Shown one piece after another: positions 20,588 through 30,070 of a DNA stretch of 64,000 nucleotides; within the stretch, counting starts at the first letter, position 1; every line of letters starts with the position of its first letter. Under the pieces are notes generated by a model. The model saw nothing but the letters and a program-made list of their open reading frames with translations, made no database searches and was not told the origin of the DNA. Origin of the DNA: Paraniabella hibiscisoli (lineage in GTDB: Bacteria > Bacteroidota > Bacteroidia > Chitinophagales > Chitinophagaceae); contig NZ_JAKWBK010000001.1 of NCBI RefSeq assembly GCF_022512515.1, forward strand, positions 1 to 64,000. The letters are read 5' to 3'. Position numbers and translations under genes: made by a program.

Positions 20588-22501
20588 TTAATTAACCGCC
20601 AATTCTTCTTCCAGTTCTTCGTCTTTGTCGATTTCTACCACCAGGTTATTAATGATAAAGGTTTGGCGTTCCATGGTATTCTTACCCATATAATACTCCA
20701 GCAATTGCTGAATATGATCTCCATGTTCTACACGCATCAGTTGTTTACGCATATCCGTACTAATAAACTGAGCAAACTCATCAGGACTAATCTCACCCAA
20801 ACCTTTAAAGCGGGTTACTTCTGGTTTACCGGAAAGCTTTTTTAATGCTGCCTTCTTTTCTGTCTCGCTATAGCAGTAGATCGTTTCTTTTTTATCCCGT
20901 ACCCTGAACAAAGGCGTCTCCAGCACGTATACTTTTTCCTGTTTTACAAGGTCCGGAAAAAACTGCAGGAAGAAAGTCATGATCAGTAAGCGAATGTGCA
21001 TACCATCTACATCGGCATCAGTGGCAATTACAATATTATTGAACCTTAACCCTTCCATGCCTTCCTCTATGTTCAACGCATGCTGAAGCAGGTTAAACTC
21101 TTCGTTCTCGTATACCACTTTTTGGTGAGGCCAAAACAGTTCAAAGGCTTACCACGCAAACTAAACACGGCCTGTGTTTCCACGTTACGTGCCTTAGTAA
21201 TCGATCCGCTAGCACTATCACCCTCAGTTATAAAAATGGTTGTTTCACTTTGTTTAGCTATAATCTCTTCTTTGTTTTTTGCAGGCGGCTCTTCATTTAA
21301 ATGGTAGCGGCAATCACGCAGCTTGCGATTATGCAGGTTGGCTTTCTTCGCTCTTTCATTTGCCAGTTTTTTAATACCTGCCAGATCTTTACGTTCGCGC
21401 TCACTCTGCTCAATACGCTTCTTCAATGCGTCGGCAACAGTTGGATTTTTATGCAGGTAGTTATCCAGCTCTCTTGATAAAAAATCGCCCACAAACTGGC
21501 GCATGCTCGACCATTAATATCCACGTTTTGCGATCCCAGCTTGGTTTTGGTCTGGCTTTCAAAAACCGGTTCCACCACACGCACACTGATGGCCGCAACA
21601 ATACCCGTTCTTATATCAGAGGTTTCATAATCCTTCTTATAAAAATCACGAATAGTCTTTACAAAGCCCTCTCTAAACGCTTGCTGATGTGTTCCACCCT
21701 GCGTAGTATGCTGCCCGTTTACAAAACTATACAGCTCTTCACCATACTCATTGCCATGCGTAATGGACAGTTCAATATCGTCCCCCTTTAAATGGATGAT
21801 GGGATACCTTATTTCATCGGGATTGGTTTTGCGCTCCAGCAAATCCAATAAGCCATTACGACTTACGTAGGTTTTACCATTAAAGACAATTTTCAACCCT
21901 GCATTCAGAAAGCAATAATTCCATAGCAGGTTTTCGAGGAACTCCGGATGAAACTTGAAATTCTTAAATATCGTATCATCGGGTATAAAAGTAACCATGG
22001 TACCATTGGCGCCTGTAGTACTGGTTTCCTTATGTTCTTTCGTTAGGATACCTCTTTCGAACTCGGCCACCTTTTCCTTTTGCTCCCTGATTGAAGATAC
22101 TTTGAAATAGGTACTCAACGCATTTACCGCCTTGGTACCTACCCCATTCAAACCTACCGATTTCTGGAAAGCACGACTATCGTATTTTGCGCCGGTATTA
22201 ATCTTACTTACCACATCCACTACCTTACCCAGCGGGATCCCCTTCCGTAATCACGAACAGTTACTGTTTTGCCTTCAATTTTTAACTCAACAGTTTTGCC
22301 ATGCCCCATGGTGTACTCATCGATACAGTTATCCATTACCTCTTTAACAAGCACGTAAATACCATCATCGGGACTACCTCCATCACCCAGTTTACCAATA
22401 TACATACCCGGACGAAGCCGTATATGCTCCTTCCAGTCAAGGCTTTTTATACTATCCTCATCATAATCAGAACCTGGTGTAATAACTTTTTCCTTAGCCA
22501 T
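20588..22501 (-). CDS. parE: DNA topoisomerase IV subunit B (three frameshifts)
   Basis: This is the ATPase subunit of topoisomerase IV. The GHKL ATP site includes [10 protein letters not shown] and [22 protein letters not shown]. The TOPRIM domain has [10 protein letters not shown] and [15 protein letters not shown], with acidic metal ligands. The C-terminal part contains [17 protein letters not shown]. Frame breaks near 22235, 21508 and 21120 all resolve with one base each. Corrected length is about 638 residues, normal for ParE and shorter than many GyrB proteins. Confidence 0.93.
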
Positions 22502-23027
22502 TTATCATCTCCTTTTTTAAACAATTTTAATGGGCGCGTGGCCCAGTTTCCGCCTCGCACCAACAGTGCCGGGCTATTCCCTGCAAGTCCGCCACGAGCT
22601 TACACACCCGTCTTAAACTGGCTTACTACCTGCCGCGGGCAAGTTCGCTGCTATCCCCGCCCGCCGCAGCCATTGAAGCAAGCGCGTTAAAATTAATGTT
22701 AAACATTATAAACCAAACATTTAGAATTTAAAACCCTTCAGATTTTTATAACATGAACATAGCGAAACACGCAAATATAATAAAACTGAAACCCCTTAGG
22801 CCTCCGACTTTTATACACAGGGTGTGAAAAAAATGGTTTGGGTCACCTCAGGTTAAATTAATAGCCAATAGGCACCTTACAAGGACACCAGGAAGAGCGA
22901 AGCTAATGACGGATGAACATTTTATGATAAAGCTATTCTCTATTAAATACGATGCTAATAGAAAAGTAGCGGCTATGTTATATGAATTATAGGTTTTCAT
23001 TAACTTCCGTGGGTAAAACCAATTAAC
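22502..23027. other. 526-bp intergenic region between parE and the bestrophin gene
   Basis: The parE-proximal third is a GC-rich repeat-like element (22532-22686, separate entry). The remainder is AT-rich with no open frame worth reporting, no hairpin with a T-run and no good TAnnTTTG box. It must hold the divergent promoters of parE and the bestrophin gene. Confidence 0.5.
22532..22686. repeat. GC-rich intergenic element, copy 1
   Basis: A sharply GC-rich block opens GGGCGCGTGGCCC and ends AGCGCG, and it is bounded by TTTTAA and TTAAAA. It contains GGGCTATTCCCTGCAAGTCC and CGCTGCTATCCCCG, motifs I recognise from dispersed intergenic elements in Bacteroidota genomes. A related block in the opposite orientation lies at 56672-56790. 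There is no coding potential. Confidence 0.55.
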
Positions 23028-24011
23028 ATGTACACCACCCGATTTATCCGCTTAAAATACCTGGTGCCGAATACCGTTTATACCATTTTTATTCCAATGG
23101 TATCCAGTTTGCTGGTATATATATTATATGTAGTGCTGGGTTATCATGACGTAGCCATTCCGCTCCTGCCCATTACACTAATAGGCACCGCCGTATCGTT
23201 TTACGTCGGGTTTAAAAACAACTCATCTTACGATCGCATGTGGGAAGCCCGTCGCATCTGGGGTGGCATTACCAACTCCAGCAGGATGTGGGGCTCCATG
23301 GTGTTACAATTAGTAAACGATGAAGAAATCAGCAAAAAACTGATCCGCCGACATATTGCCTGGTGCAATATGCTGAGACTACAGCTTAGAAGAAATAAAG
23401 TATGGTCAGAAACCTACTATCAGCGGTATACCTCTCCGCTGCAGCGAAATGATGAAGACAGCTTTGAACAAAAAGCCGATCGTATACTCACTAAGTATCT
23501 TACCCCTGAAGACTACGCCCTGGTAAAAAAGAAGGGTAATATCGCCAGCTATTTACTAAACATGCAAAATGCAGACCTGAAAGCATTAAAAGCCAATGGC
23601 ATTATTGATGGAATGGAATACATGACCATGTGCAATATTATACAGGAGTTGTATAATAACCAGGGCGGATGCGAGCGCATTAAAAACTATCCCTTTCCCA
23701 GGCAATATGCCGTGTTCAGCCGCTTGTTCGTGGATGTATTTATGTTTATTCTTCCGTTCGGACTCATCTCCCAGATCGTAGAGCTCACTCCGACCGTACC
23801 GTGGCTGATCTTTCCTGTATGTCTCGTTGTAGCATGGATCTTTAACTCAATGGAGCAGGTGGGCGATTTTAGTGAAAACCCTTTTGAGAATGCAGTAACC
23901 GATATCCCGATGTCGGCTATGTGCCGTAGTATAGCGGTTGATCTGCAGGAAATGATGGATGAGCAGGACATACAGGAACGGCTAAAACCCATTAATGGTA
24001 TCCTGATGTAG
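23028..24011 (+). CDS. Bestrophin family protein (UPF0187, YneE-like channel)
   Basis: The 327-residue membrane protein matches the bacterial bestrophin family, which forms pentameric anion or cation channels. Signatures are the N-terminal helix pair and the block FKNNSSYDRMWEARRIWGG. The C-terminal GDFSENPFENAVTDIPMSAMCRSIAVDL corresponds to the bestrophin ending. The frame is intact. It is transcribed away from parE and converges on the PIN toxin gene with a 1-bp gap. Confidence 0.88.
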   Translation: MYTTRFIRLKYLVPNTVYTIFIPMVSSLLVYILYVVLGYHDVAIPLLPITLIGTAVSFYVGFKNNSSYDRMWEARRIWGGITNSSRMWGSMVLQLVNDEEISKKLIRRHIAWCNMLRLQLRRNKVWSETYYQRYTSPLQRNDEDSFEQKADRILTKYLTPEDYALVKKKGNIASYLLNMQNADLKALKANGIIDGMEYMTMCNIIQELYNNQGGCERIKNYPFPRQYAVFSRLFVDVFMFILPFGLISQIVELTPTVPWLIFPVCLVVAWIFNSMEQVGDFSENPFENAVTDIPMSAMCRSIAVDLQEMMDEQDIQERLKPINGILM

Positions 24012-24012
24012 C

Positions 24013-24432
24013 CTATTTCCGGTAATATTTTAGAAGGAAATTTTGAGCGCTTAATACGTCTACCGAAGAAAAATAAAAATCTCCTGTGTTTTCTGTAACA
24101 ATACAGGAGCACCCGGCATTTAAAGCAGCGTAGTATTGCAAGCCGTCTTCAAAATCTTTTACTTTTTTATCGCAGGCAGCTAAAACCGTCTCGCCATTAC
24201 CACAATCTGCTATCAAAATATACTGCATCAGCAGAACCATGCGAGCTTTGGCTGAGGTCGCACCATGTTTTTTCTCTGCAAAATAATACGTGATCCCTAA
24301 TGCAACAGCACTTGAGACCAATTGATGTTTGTTTGCTGTAGCCCAACTTAACACCCGCGAAGCATAAGTAAACACGGGGTATTCCTTATTAACTACCGCT
24401 ACCAGAATATTGGCATCTACGAAGATCTTCAC
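24013..24432 (-). CDS. PIN-domain toxin (VapC-like)
   Basis: This 139-residue PIN-domain ribonuclease is the likely toxin of a type II pair. It begins MKIFVDANIL with the first acidic ligand D6. The central cluster DFEDGLQYYAAL has D93, E95 and D96, and the C-terminal IVTENTGDF is the usual PIN end motif. The start codon is GTG at 24432. It lies 8 bp after the antitoxin gene. The target RNA cannot be predicted. Confidence 0.85.
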   Translation of the reverse strand: MKIFVDANILVAVVNKEYPVFTYASRVLSWATANKHQLVSSAVALGITYYFAEKKHGATSAKARMVLLMQYILIADCGNGETVLAACDKKVKDFEDGLQYYAALNAGCSCIVTENTGDFYFSSVDVLSAQNFLLKYYRK

Positions 24433-24440
24433 TGCCGGGT

Positions 24441-24698
24441 TTATTTTTTGTCTTCGAAATATTTAGCTTTTTCCTTTTTCGAAAGAGGAGCGGTTTTATA
24501 TTCGGCGGGACCTTCCGCAACGATGCTTACCCAATCCTCAATAGGTATATGCTCAATATTTTCATGTTGCCCTGTTGAAATCACCTTCTTTAAAAGTAAC
24601 TCGGTAAGGCGCGACAAACTCAATCCCTGAGATTCGGCGTAGTCTTTAGCTTTCTTTATTACGGCAGCATTAAAGCTTAAAGTAACCTTGGCGTCCAT
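24441..24698 (-). CDS. DUF6364-like antitoxin
   Basis: The 85-residue protein opens MDAKVTLSFNAAVIKKAKDYAES, which looks like a ribbon-helix-helix DNA-binding domain. The polar C-terminal tail (KTAPLSKKEKAKYFEDKK) is suited to bind a toxin. It precedes a PIN protein by 8 bp. The pairing matches DUF6364-PIN modules of Bacteroidota. It probably represses its own operon through a palindrome just upstream. Confidence 0.78.
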   Translation of the reverse strand: MDAKVTLSFNAAVIKKAKDYAESQGLSLSRLTELLLKKVISTGQHENIEHIPIEDWVSIVAEGPAEYKTAPLSKKEKAKYFEDKK

Positions 24699-24706
24699 AG
24701 CAACGT

Positions 24707-24740
24707 TTATACGACAAAGATAAAAAACTTATACGTATAA
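24707..24740 (-). promoter_or_regulatory. Putative operator of the toxin-antitoxin pair
   Basis: A perfect 12-bp palindrome TTATACGTATAA (24729-24740) lies 31 bp upstream of the antitoxin ATG. A half site TTATACG (24707-24713) lies 9 bp upstream. The half site and palindrome share the 7-mer, as expected for autoregulation by a ribbon-helix-helix dimer. Binding is inferred only. Confidence 0.45.
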
Positions 24741-24976
24741 CCGAGTTTTATTCTATCTCTCGTTTCATTCGTCAATAAATTGCTTACAATCAATTGCTGC
24801 AAAATAAAATTACTGCGCGAAATGCTTACCTTCATAGTAATAGTTGTTTAACTAACTAAATTTAAGCAAATCGGTTGCTTCCAGCTATAGGTTGAATTGC
24901 CAGTCAACATCTTCCAACAGAAGAGTATGCCTCAATTCTCCCAATTATAGAACCGGTTTCATAAAACTGAACACTC

Positions 24977-27330
24977 ATGAAACGTATCATTAAAAATGTG
25001 GCTGTATTGGGTAGTGGTGTAATGGGTTCACGCATCGCATGCCATTTTGCGGGAGCAGGTATTCCTGTATTGTTACTTGATATTGCAGCAGAGGGTAAAG
25101 ACCGCAACAAAATAGTGAATGATGCACTGGCTGCGGCTGTAAAGAGCAGCCCCTCACCTCTTTATACGCCAGACATCGTAAAAAGAATTACCACCGGCAA
25201 TTTTGATGATGATTTAAAAAATATTACGAACTGCGACTGGGTCATTGAAGTGGTTGTAGAAAGACTGGACATAAAGCGGCAGCTTTTTGACAAAGTAGAA
25301 CAGTTTCGCAAGCAGGGCAGTTTGATTACCAGTAATACATCGGGCATTCCTATACACCTGATGACAGAAGGCCGGAGCGAAGATTTCAAACAACACTTTT
25401 GTGGCACGCACTTTTTCAATCCGCCCCGCTATTTACGTTTGCTGGAGATCATTCCCACAAAAGACACCGCACCTGATGTTGTTAATTTCCTAATGGAATA
25501 TGGCGACCTCATACTCGGCAAAACCACTGTGCTATGCAAAGACACGCCTGCTTTTATTGCCAATCGTATTGGCGTATATAGCATCATGTCTATCTTCTCG
25601 CTGGTGGATCAACTTGATCTTACTATTGATGAAGTGGAAGCCCTTACAGGACCGATTATCGGACGGCCCAAATCAGCAACATTCAGAACTGCAGATGTTG
25701 TGGGCATTGACACGTTGGTAAAAGTGGCTAATGGCGTATATGATAATTGTCCGGAAGACGAGGCTAAACAGGTTTTTAAAATTCCGAATGGCTGACTCAT
25801 ATAACCACGAGCAATTGGTTGGGTGATAAAACAGGGCAGGGCTTCTTTAAGAAAGTAAAAACGGAAAAAGGCTCAGAAATTCTCACGCTGGATCTAAAGA
25901 CTTTTGAGTATAAACCAAGGGTAAAACCCAAATTTGCCTCGGTGGAAGCAGCCAAACCTATTGAAGATCTATCCGGCCGCATCAAAATGCTGATTGCCGG
26001 TAAAGACAAGGCTGCGGAGTTCTTAAAACAGTTTCATTATGGTTTGTTTTCCTATATCAGCCATCGCATTCCTGAAATAAGTGATGAATTGTATCGTGTA
26101 GATGATGCGATGAAAGCAGGCTTTGGCTGGGAAATAGGCGCTTTCGAAACCTGGGATCTGTTAGGTGTGGCCAAAACTGCCGAAGCCATAAAAGCTGCCG
26201 GCCGTAGCATTGCTCCCTGGGTAGAAGAAATGCTGGATGCGGGTCATACATCTTTCTATAAAGTTGAAAATGGTAAAACTTTGTTTTACGACATTGCGTC
26301 CAAAGGATATTTACCAATACCCGGAGGAGAAGCTTTTATCATTCTAAAAAATTACAGCGATAAGCTGGTTTGGAAAAACACTAGTTGTAAACTGTACGAT
26401 ATAGGCGATGAAGTGTTAGCCTTGCAATGGAATACGAAAATGGGCACTATTGGTGGCGATGTATTAAGTGGTATACAAACCTCTATTGAGAAGGCTGAGA
26501 AAGATTTTAGAGGTTTGGTAATAGCTAATGATGGCGCTAATTTTTCAGCAGGAGCCAATATAGGTATGATCTTTATGCTGGCGGTGGAGCAGGAATATGA
26601 TGAGCTGGATTTTGCGATACGTGCTTTTCAAAATGCCATGATGCGGGTGCGGTATTCCAGCATACCGGTAGTAGTAGCACCACATGGCCTGGCATTAGGC
26701 GGCGGCTGCGAATTGAGCCTGCACAGCGATAAAATATGTGCGGCCGCCGAAACCTATACCGGCCTGGTTGAGCTGGGTGTGGGTGTAATCCCGGGTGGCG
26801 GCGGATCAAAAGAATTTGCTTTGCGCGCTGCTGATGAAATGCATGCTGGTGAGCCGGAGAACATTACATTGCAAAACAGGTTTTTAACTATTGCTACTGC
26901 AAAGGTGGCTACTTCTGCGCATGAGGCCTATAACCTGGGCATTTACAGGAAGGGACTAGATGAGGTTGTGATGAACCAGGACAGGCGCATTGCAGAAGCT
27001 AAACGAAGTGTCATCGACCTTTATGACGGTGGTTATACGATGCCCGTGCAACGCAAAGACATAAAAGTTTTGGGCCGCAGTGCATTAGGCGCTTTGCTCG
27101 CCGGCATTCATGCCATGGAGCAGGGCCAATACGCAACTGAGCATGACGCCAAGGTAGCACGCAAGCTGGCTTATGTAATGTGCGGTGGCGACCTCAGCGA
27201 GCCGACTATAGTTAGTGAGCAATACCTGTTAAACCTGGAGCGGGAAGCCTTTTTATCGCTTTGCGGAGAAAGAAAAACATTGGAACGTTTGCAAAGTGTT
27301 ATTAAGACCGGAAAGCCAATAAGAAATTAG
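24977..27330 (+). CDS. 3-hydroxyacyl-CoA dehydrogenase / enoyl-CoA hydratase fusion (frameshift about 25785)
   Basis: This is a bifunctional beta-oxidation enzyme. The N-terminal Rossmann domain starts with the dinucleotide motif GSGVMGSRIACHFAGAG. It contains SNTSGIPI, HFFNPPRYLRLLEIIP and DTPAFIANRIG of 3HCDH. The C-terminal half is a crotonase domain with the oxyanion-hole region NFSAGANI and LALGGGCELSLHSD. The domain order (dehydrogenase first) is the reverse of FadB/FadJ. One base is lost near 25785, and the corrected protein is about 784 residues. No thiolase or acyl-CoA dehydrogenase is adjacent. Confidence 0.9.
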
Positions 27331-27481
27331 CAGGGCCAATCCTATAATGAACCGGTTGGATTAAATGAATGGCAGCAAACAGTAACCAGATTTGCATTTT
27401 ATTTTATTTGCAATGGTAACAACTTAAGAAAAAGAGCAGTCGATGCGTTTATTAAGCGATATTAGCAGCTAAATCCTACTT

Positions 27482-28757
27482 ATGAAATGTTGTCTATCAT
27501 TATTTTTTATCCTCCTTATTTTTCACTGCAGCCATGCACAAACAAATAGATCCTCATTAAAAGAAAAAATAGACTTCACGTTAACCAATGGCAGCAAAGC
27601 TGTTTTCTTCGTAGAAAATCTTTCAAAAAAAGAGCACCCTTCTATTGGGGCACTCCATAAAAAGAACAGTGATAGTATTTACCGGATGTTTGGGGTGCCA
27701 CCACTACGCTATTTGTGGGCCGCACCAATGCTCAGTCATTTAAATCAGTTACCAAACTAAAAAGCTGGTATGTATATGTAAAAGACCTGAAACACCGCAC
27801 AGCCATGATCATGATTGATGGCAACACCCAACCCACAATTGAGTACGACCCGAACAAATATATCCCGTTGGTCAAAAAGAAATTTGTGGTAGAACTAACG
27901 CAAAGAAAAAGCAGTATGAAGCAGGAAAGCTGGGGTGAGGAAGCAGCGGAGAGCAGCCTGCAGTTAAAACTAAGCACTCACTTTACTCCTGACGCCTCTT
28001 ATGCCGCTGCCTTGATCAGCAACGGCAATACCATAGAATACCCCTTCCTCCTTTTAAAGAAGATCCTGAAATGAAAGGACGCTATAGTTTTGTTAGCTAT
28101 AAAGACAGTACTCAAAAAGAGGCCACTGTAAAAGCATCCTACGTTTATTTAAACGATGGAACCAATCGATTTCAATCTACCGAGATGGATTATATGAATG
28201 GCACTAAAAACAAAATGGTATATTACTACAGTTCTTTAGGACTGCTGGACTCCATGAAAAGCCTGACAAATGGCAAAGCAGACTTTACAGTAAAATACAA
28301 ATACCTGCACGACCGGTACATCTCCTATACTAATAATAAAGACAACAGCAGACGAGAATTTATCTTCAATACATTGAAACAGGTGGCCACCATAAAAGAC
28401 TTTGATAGCGACAACACTATCTCTATGTATCGCAGTTTTAAATTTGACAACAAAGGACGGATATTGACTGAAAGCCGCTATAAAGATTATTATACACTGG
28501 AAGGAACGATGGAATATACTTACAATAACAGCAACTCAAGAGTATTAGCCACATTAAAAACCTACGACAACAATAAACTCACTTACGAACTCAGCCGGGT
28601 AAAACAAGGTAGCCAGTTTATACAAAACAGCAAATCGGTATATGGATATGAAAGCTTAAGTGTAGACAGTTATTCTAAAAACGGGGCCGGTTCTAGTAAG
28701 AACTATAGCAACGGCAAAATGACTGGCTATTTTATAACACAAAAAGTACCTGATTAA
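27482..28757 (+). CDS. Secreted protein of unknown function (two frameshifts)
   Basis: A signal peptide (MKCCLSLFFILLIFHCSHAQ) is followed by a mixed alpha/beta region. The C-terminal half is rich in Tyr, Asn and Asp with irregular repeats of the kind FDNKGRILTESRYKDY and KYKYLHDRYISY, loosely resembling YD-type repeats. Frame breaks near 27690 and 28045 resolve with single bases. The second joins via an EDPEMKGRYSFVSYKD stretch. Corrected length is about 425 residues. No family is recognised. The gene starts an accessory block. Confidence 0.65.
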
Positions 28758-28767
28758 AGTATATACA

Positions 28768-29172
28768 ATGTTCACATTTAAGAAATCTTACTTCATCCTT
28801 TTTATCTTATTGTTCATTATCGAGATACTAATTGCTCTTTATGTGCACGACAACTTTGTACGTCCCTATATCGGCGATGTATTGGTGGTTATATTGATTT
28901 ACTGTTTTGCAAAATCCTTTATTCGATTACCAGTTCTTCCTGTTGCAATTGGCGTACTGATTTTTTCTTTTATTGTTGAAATATTGCAGTATTGTAATAT
29001 TGTCGATCGGCTGGGGTTAGGACACTCGCGCCTGGCCAGAACGGTAATCGGCACTTCCTTTGCCTGGGAAGATATCTTTGCCTATATAGCAGGATTTATT
29101 ATTGTACTGGTTGCGGAGAGAAAGAAAATCTCAAACCAGACAAATCGCCAGGACCAGGTCATCCGATCTTAG
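28768..29172 (+). CDS. DUF2809 family membrane protein
   Basis: The 134-residue protein has four hydrophobic segments. DUF2809 features are YVHDNFVRPYIGDVLVVILI, EILQYCNIVDRLGLGHSRLA and TVIGTSFAWEDIFAYIAGF. Function is unknown. It begins 10 bp after the secreted protein and may be co-transcribed with it. Confidence 0.82.
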   Translation: MFTFKKSYFILFILLFIIEILIALYVHDNFVRPYIGDVLVVILIYCFAKSFIRLPVLPVAIGVLIFSFIVEILQYCNIVDRLGLGHSRLARTVIGTSFAWEDIFAYIAGFIIVLVAERKKISNQTNRQDQVIRS

Positions 29173-29205
29173 TCAAATCAATATCTGGATATTTTTTACA
29201 AATAG

Positions 29206-29213
29206 TACATTTG
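29206..29213 (+). promoter_or_regulatory. Possible -7 box before the EAD11-like gene
   Basis: TACATTTG fits TAnnTTTG and lies 13 bases before the ATG at 29227. It implies a short leader. A clear -33 element is missing. Confidence 0.4.
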
Positions 29214-29226
29214 CAGGTATTGAAGC

Positions 29227-29972
29227 ATGCCAATGGACATTCAGCACCTAAAACCATTGTTGTCGCAGGGCGAAACGGAGCAGGTTATCGGCCGTTTACT
29301 GCAACTGTCAGCAACCTATCATTTACCTTCCGGTAATGAAATAGTATTGCTCTCCTCACGTTTTCATATCGTTACTAAAGAAAAAATGGCGGCCGTATCA
29401 GCTTCGATACTTATAAATTGGAAATTAACGCGATCAACGCTGCCATTTACCTTGTTATTGATGAGCTCTATACACTAAAATTTGAGCAACTAGGTATTAA
29501 GAGCCTCCCTCAAATTTTAGAAACCATTCAATTATTTGAAAAGGAATACGCACAGGCTGACCAGGTGCCCTACCTACCAGCAAGACTAAGACTTAAAAAT
29601 AATGCAGCTAAAAGTATAGGAGTTTTATTGCAGAGTAATCCCGGGTTAATACAACAAGTTTCTGCCAACCCATCGACAGCGATAATCTGTGGCATTTGCA
29701 AGAAGATACAAATGAATCCTGAATCAGGCGACCTTAATACTATTGAAAAGTTCACACACCCCTCTTTGGGGATGTTTACAAAAGGCAATATTGTAAATGC
29801 CATTACAGAACTTATATACTTTCAAACATTATCTATTGGCGACGATCATCGTATTAACGTGCTGTTAAACAACCTCAAAACAAATGCAGACCAGCCACTC
29901 CTGAAGAATATTGAAAGCGCTGAAGCTGCCTTACAATACCTTCTACTTCCCAACGAGACCAACAAATACTAG
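29227..29972 (+). CDS. Effector-associated domain 11-like protein (frameshift about 29390)
   Basis: The N-terminal 80 residues fit the EAD11 pattern: helix LKPLLSQGETEQVIGRLLQL, then NEIVLLSSRFH, then a G-x-I-S helix pair. The last part appears only after restoring one base near 29390 (GRISFDTYKLEINAINAAIY). EADs are small helical adaptor domains that pair with other EADs to connect activators and effectors in bacterial conflict systems. The remaining 165 residues are helical and unrecognised. There is no signal peptide, and the corrected length is about 248. Two metallopeptidase genes follow on the same strand. The EAD assignment is pattern-based and needs a profile search. Confidence 0.6.
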
Positions 29973-30070
29973 CACCTACCTCAATTTAGCGATAGCCTGA
30001 TTTGCAAGTTGCCTTTTAACAAGTGTAACTTCAATTCTCTTTCACCTCACCCTTTAATTATTTAAATGCC

